Of a stretch of 26,603 nucleotides of DNA, positions 1 through 7,419 are shown in pieces; position 1 is the first letter of the stretch; each line of letters opens with the position of its first letter. Source of the stretch: Geobacillus icigianus (GTDB lineage Bacteria > Bacillota > Bacilli > Bacillales > Anoxybacillaceae); assembly GCF_000750005.1 (NCBI RefSeq), contig NZ_JPYA01000128.1, positions 1-26,603 of the forward strand. Direction: 5' to 3'. Under the pieces are notes generated by a model, which saw only the letters and a program-made list of their open reading frames with translations, was not told the DNA's origin and searched no databases. Both the position numbers and the translations under genes were made by a program.

Positions 1-427
1 CATTAGTAAAATAAATATAAATTATTAACATGATTAATATTTCTAATAAATCCAACCAAAAAAAGCGCCAGCCTGCTGTTTGAAAAGGAAACTTTTTCCG
101 CACCTAGCACATCCATGATTACACAACGCTCGCTCCGCGGCCATGATGATTAAGAACGACGCTTGCTTCCCAGCCGTGAACACCCCTTGATCGAACGGTG
201 TTCGCCTCCCAGCCATGAACGTCCAAACTCGCCTAGCAGGCGAGTGAAAAACAGTGGTTTCCGTCAATCAATACGCCGCACCGGTACCGCTAAGTTTCTC
301 TAATTGCGAAATGGGGCTTGGATCCTCATGGCCGGTGGTAGCCAGCGACAGTCGGCACAAAAGCCGTTCCACCCAAATAGGGCAGGAAGCCGATAGCCCG
401 ATTCAACCGCAGATGGAGGAATCACTG
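1..427. other. gene-free leader upstream of the LysR gene
   Basis: I see no convincing gene here. The first 60 bases are very AT-rich. The motif TCCCAGCCRTGAAC occurs twice about 40 bp apart (near 168 and 208) as an imperfect direct repeat. A hairpin of the dispersed repeat family lies at 227-252. The reading frame of the LysR gene stays open upstream to 254, but that extension has no family resemblance and no ribosome-binding site, so I treat it as non-coding. No clear sigma-A promoter was found. Confidence 0.5.
227..252 (-). repeat. dispersed hairpin repeat, copy F (minus orientation)
   Basis: On the minus strand GTTTTTCAC is followed by a perfect 8-bp stem with a 3-nt loop (arms 227-234 and 238-245). 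This is the same layout as the GTTTTTCACC-hairpin copies at 3634, 5145 and 8947, but with a different stem sequence that still pairs. The compensatory change suggests the structure is what is conserved. The upstream TCAAATAGAAAAGCC-like box is not seen here. Confidence 0.4.
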
Positions 428-1306
428 ATGTACTACGATGAACTAAAAACGTTCATTACGCTGGCAGAAGTGAAAAATTTCACAAAAACAGCCGAGATTC
501 TCCACCTTTCCCAGCCGAGTGTCAGCTTGCATATTAAAAACTTGGAAAAAGAGTTTCAAACGAAACTGTTCATCCGTTCCCCGAAGCAGCTGCGAATGAC
601 GCCGACCGGTGAACTTCTGTATGACCGCGCCAAACAAATGATGGCGCTTTATGAACAGACGAAACAAGATATTTTAGAGCATCACCACTCGGTAAAAGGC
701 GAATTAAAAATCGGCGCCAGCTTTACGATTGGAGAATATATTTTGCCGCCGTTTTTGCTCGACTTCCAACAGCGCTACCCGGAACTCGAACTTGAGGTAA
801 TGATCGGCAACACAAAAGAAATCGTCGAACTCGTCCGCTCGTACCAAGTGGATATCGGCTTGATCGAAGGGCAAACGAACGAAAAAGAGCTGTCCGTTCA
901 TCCGTTCATGCAGGACGAACTTGTCATCGTCGCTTCCAACCGCCACGAATTGGCACAAAAAGAGGAAGTGGCGATCACCGATTTACAAAATGAAGCATGG
1001 GTGGCGCGCGAAGTCGGGTCGGGGACAAGGGAATATTTCAACCACTTCATCCGTTCCAACGGATTAAAGGTGAAATCACTCATGATCATCAGCAGCAACC
1101 AAGGCATCAAAGAGATGTTAATCAACGGCAACGCCCTGTCCTTGCTGTCGCGCAGCGTCGTCGCCCGCGACATCGAGCACGGCCATCTGTCAGTCATCCG
1201 CTTGAAGCACCCGCCGTTTTACCGGATGTTTTCCTACATCTATTCTCCGGTGATGGAAAACAAACAAACCGTGCGCATTTTTCTTGACAGATTGCAAAAC
1301 CGTTAA
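428..1306 (+). CDS. LysR-family transcriptional regulator (CysL/YwfK-like)
   Basis: This is a 292-aa LysR-type DNA-binding activator/repressor. The N-terminus (about residues 1-60) is the winged helix-turn-helix, with the hallmark stretch SQPSVSLHIKNLE. The remainder is a periplasmic-binding-protein-like effector domain, beginning around residue 90 with GELKIGASFTIGEY. The ATG at 428 was chosen because AGATGGAGGA sits just upstream and the HTH begins directly after it. Length is normal for the family (about 290-300). From memory the sequence resembles Bacillus CysL/YwfK, the cysteine-biosynthesis regulator, but no sulfur-assimilation target is adjacent, so target and effector are inference. 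It converges with czcD; its 3' end lies 140 bp from czcD's stop. Confidence 0.9.
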   Translation: MYYDELKTFITLAEVKNFTKTAEILHLSQPSVSLHIKNLEKEFQTKLFIRSPKQLRMTPTGELLYDRAKQMMALYEQTKQDILEHHHSVKGELKIGASFTIGEYILPPFLLDFQQRYPELELEVMIGNTKEIVELVRSYQVDIGLIEGQTNEKELSVHPFMQDELVIVASNRHELAQKEEVAITDLQNEAWVAREVGSGTREYFNHFIRSNGLKVKSLMIISSNQGIKEMLINGNALSLLSRSVVARDIEHGHLSVIRLKHPPFYRMFSYIYSPVMENKQTVRIFLDRLQNR

Positions 1307-1418
1307 ACGACGAAGGCGTTTTCCGCACGGCCTCCGTCTCGGGCACCTCCCATCGCCTCCATCGGATCAACGGTTCACGGCCGCCTAAGGCAGCAGACAT
1401 ATGCCGGGCAACCAAGAG

Positions 1419-1445
1419 AGGGCGGAGCCACAAACGGCCCGCCCT
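1419..1445 (-). terminator. hairpin terminator after czcD
   Basis: A 7-bp perfect stem AGGGCGG/CCGCCCT (arms 1419-1425 and 1439-1445) starts directly after the czcD stop codon. On the minus strand it is followed by CTCTTGG, so the U-tract is weak. It may also stop transcription coming from the LysR gene. Confidence 0.45.
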
Positions 1446-2369
1446 TTACACTTCCATTTCGCTATGGCGGATGTGCGGCATTTCGATTTGAATGGTCGCA
1501 TGGCGAATGTGAAAACGGGTTTCCACTAAATCAATCGCCTGCTGCAAAATCGCCTGCGCATCGCAGCCATCTTCAATAAGCAAGTGGCAGCTTAACGAAT
1601 CGAGTCCGGAAGTGATCGTCCAAATATGCAAATCATGGACATCGGCCACCCCGTCAATGCCGGAAAGCGCCGCTTTGACTTCTGCTTGATCAATAGCCAC
1701 AGGCGTTCCTTCCATTAAAATGTGCACCGTCTGCCGAACGACGGCGAAGGCCCCTCGCAAAATCAAAACGGCGACCAAGATGGAAATGAGCGGATCGGCC
1801 GCATACCAGCCAAACAGCCACATGACAAGCCCCGCCGCGATCGCGCCGACCGAACCTAGCGCATCACCGAGGACATGAAGATACGCGCTGCGGACATTGA
1901 CGTTTTCTTTGACGTCTCCTTGGCGCAACAACACCCACGCGCTGACGAGATTGGCCACCAACCCGACAGCGGCCACGATCATCATTGTTCCACTCTCGAC
2001 TTCAGGTGGGTGTACTAATCGTTCTATTGCTTCCCAAATAATCCAAATCGCAATGATCACTAACGTGACCCCGTTTACGAGCGCCGCTAAAATCTCAAAC
2101 CGGTAAAATCCATACGTTCTCTTTGGCGACACAGGCCTCGATGCCAGCCACACCGCCACCAAGCTTAATAGAAGCGAAGCCGCATCACTCAGCATATGCC
2201 CCGAATCGGAAAGAAGAGCCAAGCTGTTCGTCACAAGCCCGCCGACAAACTCGAGCACCATAATCCCGACCGTTACGCTAAAGGCGATCGCTAACCCTTT
2301 TTGATTGCCCTCTCTGCTTTGATGATGCCCGTGATGGTGATCGCAATGGCCATGCGCATGATGATGCAT
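1446..2369 (-). CDS. czcD: CzcD-type cation diffusion facilitator (Zn/Cd/Co efflux)
   Basis: This is a 307-aa proton-coupled metal exporter of the cytoplasmic membrane. The N-terminus is very His-rich (MHHHAHGHCDHHHGHHQ), a metal-binding segment. Six transmembrane helices follow to about residue 210. Helix II carries the metal-site pattern SDSGHMLSD and helix V the pattern HVLGDALGS, which supply the paired H/D residues of the transport site. The C-terminal cytoplasmic ferredoxin-like domain includes DVHDLHIWTI. The frame is open to an ATG at 2387 that overlaps the czrA stop (ATGA). However, AGGGGGAGA lies 6-8 nt before the ATG at 2369, so that start is preferred. It is co-transcribed with czrA, and metal-induced derepression is expected from the operator upstream of czrA. 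Confidence 0.93.
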   Translation of the reverse strand: MHHHAHGHCDHHHGHHQSREGNQKGLAIAFSVTVGIMVLEFVGGLVTNSLALLSDSGHMLSDAASLLLSLVAVWLASRPVSPKRTYGFYRFEILAALVNGVTLVIIAIWIIWEAIERLVHPPEVESGTMMIVAAVGLVANLVSAWVLLRQGDVKENVNVRSAYLHVLGDALGSVGAIAAGLVMWLFGWYAADPLISILVAVLILRGAFAVVRQTVHILMEGTPVAIDQAEVKAALSGIDGVADVHDLHIWTITSGLDSLSCHLLIEDGCDAQAILQQAIDLVETRFHIRHATIQIEMPHIRHSEMEV

Positions 2370-2383
2370 CCATTCTCTCCCCC

Positions 2384-2692
2384 TCATGAATGTTGAGCGT
2401 GATCAACCGCCTGCTTGAGCAACGAAATGACATGTTCGTCATCGCACGAGTACACCAACATTTTCCCCTCACGGCGATATTTGACAAGCCGCAACGTCCG
2501 CAGCAGCGCCAACTGATGGGAAACCGCCGATTGCGACATGCCGAGCACTTCCGCCATATGGCCAACATGGCATTCTTCCTGGGAAAGCAAATACAAAATT
2601 TTGATCCGTGTCGGATCGGCTAACGCTTTAAAAATCTGTGCCACTTCCTCAATTACACGTGGATCTAAAAACGAATGATCCTCTGCGTTCAT
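2384..2692 (-). CDS. czrA: CzrA, ArsR/SmtB-family zinc/cobalt-sensing repressor
   Basis: This is a 102-aa winged-helix metalloregulator. The recognition region is MSQSAVSHQLALLR (about residues 51-64). The alpha-5 metal site is complete: a D-x-H pair in DDEHVIS and an H-x2-H pair in DHAQH, separated as in staphylococcal CzrA (D84, H86, H97, H100). There is no alpha-3 Cys box, so a CadC-type sensor is less likely. It represses its own operon with czcD, which begins immediately downstream, by binding the palindrome at 2713-2736. Zinc or cobalt binding would release the operator. The start ATG has a GGGGGA ribosome-binding site. Confidence 0.93.
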   Translation of the reverse strand: MNAEDHSFLDPRVIEEVAQIFKALADPTRIKILYLLSQEECHVGHMAEVLGMSQSAVSHQLALLRTLRLVKYRREGKMLVYSCDDEHVISLLKQAVDHAQHS

Positions 2693-2712
2693 GGCTGTTC
2701 CCCCATATTTTA

Positions 2713-2736
2713 ATATATGAGCATTTGTTCATATAT
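2713..2736 (-). promoter_or_regulatory. CzrA operator
   Basis: The inverted repeat ATATATGA-N8-TCATATAT (arms 2713-2720 and 2729-2736) matches the ArsR/SmtB-type operator pattern ATATGAACAAATATTCATAT. It covers the predicted transcription start of czrA-czcD and lies 21 bp before the czrA start codon. Confidence 0.8.
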
Positions 2737-2740
2737 ATGA

Positions 2741-2769
2741 ATCATAACCGACCTTTTTTTCATTGTCAA
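2741..2769 (-). promoter_or_regulatory. sigma-A promoter of czrA-czcD
   Basis: On the minus strand a perfect -35 TTGACA (2764-2769) is followed by a 17-bp spacer and the -10 hexamer TATGAT (2741-2746). Transcription would start near 2734, inside the operator palindrome. Confidence 0.8.
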
Positions 2770-2823
2770 CTCATTTGCCTCGCTACAAACCGCCACTAAC
2801 TGACATTTCCACCATAGCAGCCA

Positions 2824-2855
2824 AACAAAAAGAGGCCTGACCCAAAAGTCGGCCT
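2824..2855 (-). terminator. intrinsic terminator after the YbjQ-family gene
   Basis: On the minus strand AGGCCGA and TCAGGCCT pair around the loop CTTTTGGG, then CTTTTTG follows. It lies about 90 bp past the stop codon at 2942. Confidence 0.65.
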
Positions 2856-2941
2856 GCCTTCCACATAGACACAACATATAGAACGAACCGGAAAGATGTG
2901 TAGAACAAGCGATCTCCCCTTTTGCGATGCTCTCTCGCCCA

Positions 2942-3259
2942 TTACGGTTTCAGCCGCACCGCCGTCCCCGTGGCAATGCACATCATCATGCCATCGCGCA
3001 GTGTTTCAAAGTCGAGATCCACCCCGATCACAGCGTTGGCACCAAGGCTTCTCGCCTGATTGACCATCTCCTTGATCGCCATCTCCCGCCCTTCGGCCAA
3101 CTTGCTTTCATACGTTCCGCTTCGCCCGCCGATAATATCGGTAATGCTGGCAAGAAAATCGCGAACGACATTGGCGCCCAAAATGACCTCTCCCGCGACA
3201 ATGCCTAAGTATTCCTCGATTTCTTTTCCTTGAATGGTACTGGTCGTTGTCACAATCAC
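2942..3259 (-). CDS. YbjQ/UPF0145 family protein
   Basis: This is a small (105 aa) cytoplasmic protein of the UPF0145/YbjQ family, sometimes called a putative heavy-metal-binding domain. The reaction or ligand is not established. Family features seen are [11 protein letters not shown] at the N-terminus, the central GGRSGTYE loop, and the C-terminal pattern [12 protein letters not shown] then GTAVRL. The GTG at 3259 is the likely start because GGGAGGGGA lies about 7 nt upstream; the in-frame TTG at 3265 touches that site. It is a single-gene unit between two terminator/repeat regions. Proximity to the metal-efflux operon may be coincidental. Confidence 0.85.
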   Translation of the reverse strand: MIVTTTSTIQGKEIEEYLGIVAGEVILGANVVRDFLASITDIIGGRSGTYESKLAEGREMAIKEMVNQARSLGANAVIGVDLDFETLRDGMMMCIATGTAVRLKP

Positions 3260-3564
3260 AAGCAATCCCCTCCCGCTCGCTCATAAACAGTTTGATTCGT
3301 TGCTGTTCCTTTATTGCCGAGCCGCTTTATACATATGGAGCACGATCGAAATACATCATATGAGCGACGGCTGAAAACATAAACGCTTGCCACATCGTTT
3401 TCATCGGTCCTCACCTCCCGCAAACAAACACCAACCATCCATTTGTTGAGAGACAACAGCCCAACTAACGGTGGTTTACATCATTTTACCATATTGACGA
3501 GCCAACCGCCAGCGGTTTAGGAGACCGTTGATTTAAGCGGGCAAGCTGCTGATCAAGCCCGTTT

Positions 3565-3689
3565 CTCAAATAGAAAAGCCTCGTCGCATCACGATCACAT
3601 TTCAAACGATCCCCCATTGCTCAAAAGAAACAACCGTTTTTCACCAGCCTTTTAGGCCATTCATAGAAGTGACGGTTCTAGAAGGCTGG
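3565..3689 (+). repeat. dispersed element, copy A (split hairpin)
   Basis: CTCAAATAGAAAAGCC (3565-3580) is followed 53 bp later by CCGTTTTTCACCAGCC (from 3634). The spacer TTTCAAACGATCC...GCTCAARAGAAACAA is nearly identical to that in copy C. The arms CCAGCCTTTTAG (3644-3655) and CTAGAAGGCTGG (3678-3689) pair at 11 of 12 positions. Here they are separated by 22 nt instead of about 6. Confidence 0.6.
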
Positions 3690-3945
3690 ATGATTTGAAA
3701 AATCGTGACCCCGTCCTTTTTCCGGGCGGTTTCTTTTGAACAGATGCACAATCCCCTCAAAAGAAGGGATACTCACCAAGTCGCCATTGGAGTAAGCTTA
3801 ACGATAGCAGGCTTTCTTTTGTCGTTGCGCCCCATCCTAAAAGACAGGTGAAAAACACCAAGATCACCGACTACTTGATTGATCATGTATCCCCTCCCAT
3901 CCTAAAGGGGCGGTGATTTACTCGCGCAACCGTTTCCCAGCATCG

Positions 3946-4032
3946 TTTTTCAAATAGAAAAGCCTTGCAACAGTGCACACTTTTTTCACCGCCCAAAGGA
4001 AACCGATGTTTTTCACCAGCCTTCTAAAAGGC
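3946..4032 (+). repeat. dispersed element, copy B
   Basis: TTTTTCAAATAGAAAAGCC (3946-3964) is followed 42 bp later by TGTTTTTCACCAGCCTTCTA (from 4007), with a decayed hairpin (GCCTT...AAGGC). The internal spacer is shorter and less conserved than in copies A and C. Confidence 0.55.
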
Positions 4033-4163
4033 AAGGGAAACGCCTTTTCGCTCTGCCCGGGGCGCCCGACAGGAACGGAAAACGGATCTGATCGAATCCG
4101 GAGCCGCCGACTTTTTCTTACCCACCGCTCTCCTCAAGCATCGGCGCATTCAACAACGAAAAA

Positions 4164-4183
4164 ATGAATGAATATTCATTCTT
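4164..4183. promoter_or_regulatory. FadR(YsiA)-type operator
   Basis: This 20-bp site matches the Bacillus FadR consensus ATGAATGANTANTCATTCAT except for the last two bases. It contains a perfect 16-bp palindrome at 4166-4181. It occupies the -35/spacer region of the promoter of the metallo-hydrolase gene, a repressor position. FadR is the TetR-family repressor relieved by long-chain acyl-CoA. Confidence 0.7.
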
Positions 4184-4194
4184 TGTGGTATAAT
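4165..4194 (+). promoter_or_regulatory. promoter of the MBL-fold hydrolase gene
   Basis: There is a perfect -10 TATAAT at 4189-4194. The -35 is poor (TGAATG at 4165-4170 with an 18-bp spacer) and is embedded in the FadR-type palindrome. Transcription would start near 4201. Confidence 0.6.
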
Positions 4195-4232
4195 GGTGGC
4201 AGTATCTGCACACAAAGGGAGGAACGCTCGCC

Positions 4233-5075
4233 ATGTGGATCCATAAAATCATCAAAAAACGATTTGAAGCCGAAACGGTCAACAACGTGCACATCGCCAA
4301 AGCGACCGCTTCGTTTCAAGGCGTTCGGCTTACGGTCCGCTGCTTCATCGCAGACGGCGTTCTCATTGATACCGGAGCCAAATCGATGGAAAGCGAGTTC
4401 GCCTCGTTTTTTCAGCAGCACGACATCGATCAAGTCGTCATCACCCATTACCATGAAGACCATACCGGTTGTGCGGCGTTTTTGCAACAAACGATGGGAT
4501 TGCCCATCTATATGAATGAACCGATGATCGAGTATTGCCGACAAAAGGCGGATTATCCGCTGTATCGGAAAATCTTTTGGGGAAAGCGCGACCCGTTTGC
4601 CGCCGAGCCCATCGGCGCTGTGTTTTCCTCGCGAAACGCCACATGGGAGGTGATTCCGACACCGGGCCATGCCGTGGACCATGTCGTCTTTTTGAATCGC
4701 GAAACGGGCCAGCTGTTTAGCGGCGACTTATACTGCCAAGAGAAAACGAAAGTCATCCTGCGCGAAGAAGACATCCCGACGATCATCGCCTCGTTGCAAC
4801 GCGTGTTGGCGCACGACTTCGGCGACGTCTTCTGCGCCCACGCCGGCTACCTTCCGAACGGGCGTGAGGCGCTGCAGCGGAAGCTCGACTACTTGCTTGA
4901 ACTACAGGATACGATCATCGACCTGTACAAAAACGGAATGCCGCCCAAACAAATGCAAGCGCTCCTGTTTCCGAAAAAATATCCGATCGTCTTTTTTTCC
5001 GGCGGAGAGTGGGACTCGCTCCATATCATCCGTTCCGTCATTCGGCACTACCAAGCGAAGCAGCAGGCCAGCTGA
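4233..5075 (+). CDS. metallo-beta-lactamase-fold hydrolase
   Basis: This is a 280-aa cytoplasmic MBL-fold protein. The dinuclear metal site is complete: H72, H74, D76 and H77 in THYHEDHTG, H146 in PTPGHAVDH, D165 in FSGDLY, and H203 in CAHAGY. A C-terminal helical extension (about 210-280) may shape the substrate pocket. The ATG follows AAAGGGAGG with 10-nt spacing. The substrate cannot be read from sequence; glyoxalase-II-like thioesters, lactones or phosphodiesters are all possible. A FadR-type operator overlaps its promoter, so a role in fatty-acid or acyl-CoA metabolism is inferred. It is monocistronic, with a strong terminator at 5163-5195. Confidence 0.88.
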   Translation: MWIHKIIKKRFEAETVNNVHIAKATASFQGVRLTVRCFIADGVLIDTGAKSMESEFASFFQQHDIDQVVITHYHEDHTGCAAFLQQTMGLPIYMNEPMIEYCRQKADYPLYRKIFWGKRDPFAAEPIGAVFSSRNATWEVIPTPGHAVDHVVFLNRETGQLFSGDLYCQEKTKVILREEDIPTIIASLQRVLAHDFGDVFCAHAGYLPNGREALQRKLDYLLELQDTIIDLYKNGMPPKQMQALLFPKKYPIVFFSGGEWDSLHIIRSVIRHYQAKQQAS

Positions 5076-5109
5076 AGCCGCCCCTTGCTTGCCGCCGTTA
5101 AACGCTGAG

Positions 5110-5160
5110 AAGGCTGGCGAAAAACAACGTCAAGGCAAACAGCGGTTTTTCACCAACCTT
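5110..5160 (+). repeat. dispersed element, copy E (inverted pair)
   Basis: AAGGCTGGCGAAAAAC (5110-5125) and GTTTTTCACCAACCTT (5145-5160) are inverted copies of the repeat core pairing at 14 of 16 positions around a 19-nt loop. This could be a folded or palindromic version of the element. It sits just before the terminator. Confidence 0.5.
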
Positions 5161-5162
5161 TT

Positions 5163-5195
5163 AGGGCAGCTCCCCGCTGCCCTTTTTCCTTTTTT
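5163..5195 (+). terminator. intrinsic terminator
   Basis: A perfect 8-bp stem AGGGCAGC/GCTGCCCT with a 5-nt loop is followed by TTTTCCTTTTTT. It ends the MBL-fold hydrolase transcript. Confidence 0.85.
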
Positions 5196-5471
5196 AGAAA
5201 ACAGACCGACCCGCTCGCACCGATATGACCGCTACCTCCTATGCCCACGGTCGCAAACCAGAGCTGCGCCTCTGGCTTCTCCGTTCGCCCGGCGTATGAT
5301 ATGCTAGTAGAAAAAAGAGGCTCTTCACCAAAAGCTGGACTTGATTTTTCATCACGTACCTTACTTATGTAGCCAAGAAAGAAACGATTTTTTGCATACA
5401 CTTGTTCAAAGAAAGGTACCGTCTGGCAAGTCCTTGTTGGGGTGATGAGCCAAAAAAGAAAAGGTGTGGAT

Positions 5472-6599
5472 ATGGGATCGTACGTTGTTGTCGGAGCTGG
5501 TATTTTAGGGGCGGCGACGGCTTACCACTTAGCCAAAGAAGGGGCGGCGGTCACGATCATCGACCGCCATGACAAAGGACAAGCGACCGATGCGGCGGCG
5601 GGGATCGTCTGCCCTTGGCTGTCGCAGCGCCGCAACCAAAAATGGTATCGGCTAGCGAAAAATGGGGCGGCGTTTTACCCTTCCCTTATCGAAGAGCTGC
5701 AATCTTATGGGGAAACAGAAACCGGTTATGCTCGTGTCGGTGCCCTCTGCTTGCATACCGATGAACAAAAGCTGGAACAGATGGCGGAGCGCGCGCGCAA
5801 ACGGCGCGAAGAAGCACCAGAAATCGGGGACATCGTGCGACTTGGGCCGAACGAGGCGAAAAGGCTGTTTCCACCGTTAGCCGAAACATTCGATGCGATT
5901 TATGTCAGCGGAGCTGCCCGCGTCAACGGCCGGGCATTGCGCGACGCGCTCATCAACGCGGCCCGCAAGCTCGGCGCCGTCCACGTCCGCGCCAACGCTC
6001 GCCTGCTCCATCAAGGGGCACGCATCATTGGCGTCGACGCTGACGGTACGACCTATGCGGCTGAAGCCGTCATCGTCACAGCCGGCGTGTGGGCCTGCGA
6101 GCTGCTTCGCCCTCTCGGCATCGAGCTGCTCGTCACTCCGCAAAAAGGGCAGCTGATCCACTTGGAACATCCGAATCAGGACACTTCCGAGTGGCCGGTG
6201 GTCATGCCGCCGAACCATCACTATATGCTCGCTTTCCCAAAAGGGCGAATGGTGATCGGAACGACGCACGAAGACGAGGCAGGATGGGACGCCCGCCCTA
6301 CGGCCGGAGGAATGCACGAATTGTTGAACCAAGCGCTTGCGCTTGCACCAGGCCTCTCCACGTTTACTTATGTCGAGACACGAGTCGGATTCCGACCGCG
6401 CACACCGGGCTTTCTCCCCGTCTTTGGGGCGCTTCCGGGGCTATCTGGACTGTATATCGGCAACGGACTAGGCTCGTCAGGCCTCACCGTCGGCCCTTAT
6501 GTCGGCAAGGAACTGGCCAAACTTGTTCTCGGCCTGCCGACCGAACTCGACCCGAACGACTACGAAGTGTCGACCGCCATCGTGCCGAGCCGTCCCTGA
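5472..6599 (+). CDS. DAO-family FAD-dependent oxidoreductase
   Basis: This is a 375-aa member of the glycine/D-amino-acid oxidase (DAO) superfamily. The N-terminal Rossmann dinucleotide motif is VVVGAGILGAATAYHLAKEG, ending in the acidic ribose-binding residue of TIIDRHD. Further family features are QATDAAAGIVCPW, a second FAD-contact region VIVTAGVWAC, and a C-terminal GFRPRTPGFLPVFG...GNGLGSSGLTVGP segment that closes over the flavin. The ATG at 5472 follows AAAAGGTGTGG and begins directly at the Rossmann strand; a GTG at 5442 is a longer alternative. Substrate is unknown; a D- or N-alkyl amino acid oxidase or dehydrogenase is likely. It has no operon partner. Confidence 0.88.
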   Translation: MGSYVVVGAGILGAATAYHLAKEGAAVTIIDRHDKGQATDAAAGIVCPWLSQRRNQKWYRLAKNGAAFYPSLIEELQSYGETETGYARVGALCLHTDEQKLEQMAERARKRREEAPEIGDIVRLGPNEAKRLFPPLAETFDAIYVSGAARVNGRALRDALINAARKLGAVHVRANARLLHQGARIIGVDADGTTYAAEAVIVTAGVWACELLRPLGIELLVTPQKGQLIHLEHPNQDTSEWPVVMPPNHHYMLAFPKGRMVIGTTHEDEAGWDARPTAGGMHELLNQALALAPGLSTFTYVETRVGFRPRTPGFLPVFGALPGLSGLYIGNGLGSSGLTVGPYVGKELAKLVLGLPTELDPNDYEVSTAIVPSRP

Positions 6600-6695
6600 C
6601 CGGTTTGATCAGGAACATGCCGATCTGCCGGCGCTTGATCTGCTCGTGCTCTCACGGCCCGAAGCGCGGCCAACCGTTTCGGCCGACAAACCGCA

Positions 6696-6729
6696 GGGCA
6701 AAGCGAAGCGACGAAATTCAGCTTTGCCC
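6696..6729 (-). terminator. hairpin between convergent genes
   Basis: A 9-bp perfect stem GGGCAAAGC/GCTTTGCCC (6696-6704 and 6721-6729) overlaps the end of the YpiB-like gene. T-tracts are weak on both sides. It is a possible bidirectional terminator between this gene and the oxidoreductase. Confidence 0.4.
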
Positions 6730-7272
6730 TTCGTATTGTTTCAGCTGTTCTGTCAGCTTATAAAACAGCTCCATGTCCTTGCGATCCAGCGCTTGATCGA
6801 TTTGCAGCTTCAAACGCGCGACTTCATGGCGCTTCAACGCCTCATCGAGCACCTGTCCTGCCGCTTTCGCCATTTTCTCATGGCGTTCATGCCGCCTCAC
6901 ATTTTCAAACGCTTGATGGTCAATCAATCGGAGATAAGAAACGTTTCGCAGCTTCCCCGGAAAGTGAAGCGTTACATAGAGCGGTTCATTTGGATGCAGC
7001 GCCAAATCGCCCATAATCGACGCTAGGCTCGTGCTTTTTTGGCCGCGCCGATAAAAGACTAGCCCTTCCTCCTCGACCTCGACCGCTGCACTGGAAACAA
7101 CGAGCCACCGCGCCTGCCTTTGGTCCGTTTCGGTAAAATGCATATTCTCAAGCAAATGGGGGTGCTGCAGCAAATAACGAAGCACAAAGCGGGCGTCAGG
7201 ATGCTTTAACCGATGCGTTTGCAAAAACGACGTCAAAAAACGGCGCTTTTCTAGCGGCGACACCCATCTCAT
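6718..7272 (-). CDS. YpiB-like UPF0302 family protein with IDEAL domain
   Basis: This is a 184-aa cytoplasmic protein resembling Bacillus YpiB (UPF0302): an N-terminal domain of about 110 residues, then a linker. The C-terminal helix pair KLQIDQALDRKDMELFYKLT matches the IDEAL domain, a small domain of unknown function in Firmicutes. YpiB has been linked to respiratory-complex assembly or turnover in Bacillus, but that is family knowledge and not visible here. The ATG is preceded by GGGGTGGGG. It may be a second paralogue, because the usual ypiA/qcr neighbours are absent. Confidence 0.75.
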   Translation of the reverse strand: MRWVSPLEKRRFLTSFLQTHRLKHPDARFVLRYLLQHPHLLENMHFTETDQRQARWLVVSSAAVEVEEEGLVFYRRGQKSTSLASIMGDLALHPNEPLYVTLHFPGKLRNVSYLRLIDHQAFENVRRHERHEKMAKAAGQVLDEALKRHEVARLKLQIDQALDRKDMELFYKLTEQLKQYEGQS

Positions 7273-7419
7273 CGCCCCACCCCTTTTCGATCAGCTATAA
7301 TTAGAACGTAGTTTCGATCTCCATGTCCCGCCTCTATCACCTAACAAGCAGGCACGGTGACAAGAAGAACGAACAATCCCATGGAAAACGAAAAGGCAAC
7401 TTATATATTCAAAATCAAA

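Larger units (their letters stand above)
3260..4163. other. gene-poor interval carrying dispersed repeats
   Basis: About 0.9 kb separates the YbjQ gene from the FadR-box promoter. I see no credible coding region. Short frames here (for example around 3256-3456 and 3973-4167) lack ribosome-binding sites and family resemblance. It contains two copies of the dispersed element (3565-3689 and 3946-4032) and a GC-rich hairpin near 3702-3725 followed by T-rich sequence. Confidence 0.5.
5076..5471. other. intergenic interval before the FAD oxidoreductase
   Basis: This interval contains an inverted-repeat copy of the dispersed element (5110-5160) and the terminator of the upstream gene. A degenerate hairpin-like stretch near 5314-5340 (AAAAAGAGGCTC then CCAAAAGC) resembles the terminator at 2824-2855. 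No gene is seen. A possible -10 (TATGAT near 5296) lacks a clear -35. Confidence 0.5.

Noticed and set aside
254..427. N-terminal extension of the LysR gene
   Set aside because: The frame is open, but there is no ribosome-binding site at 254 and no resemblance to the LysR family, while a good site precedes the ATG at 428.
3256..3456. 66-aa minus-strand frame upstream of the YbjQ gene
   Set aside because: It overlaps the chosen GTG start region and has no family resemblance; it is likely leader sequence.
3973..4167. 64-aa plus-strand frame before the FadR box
   Set aside because: It is built over repeat copy B, lacks a ribosome-binding site and has unlikely composition.
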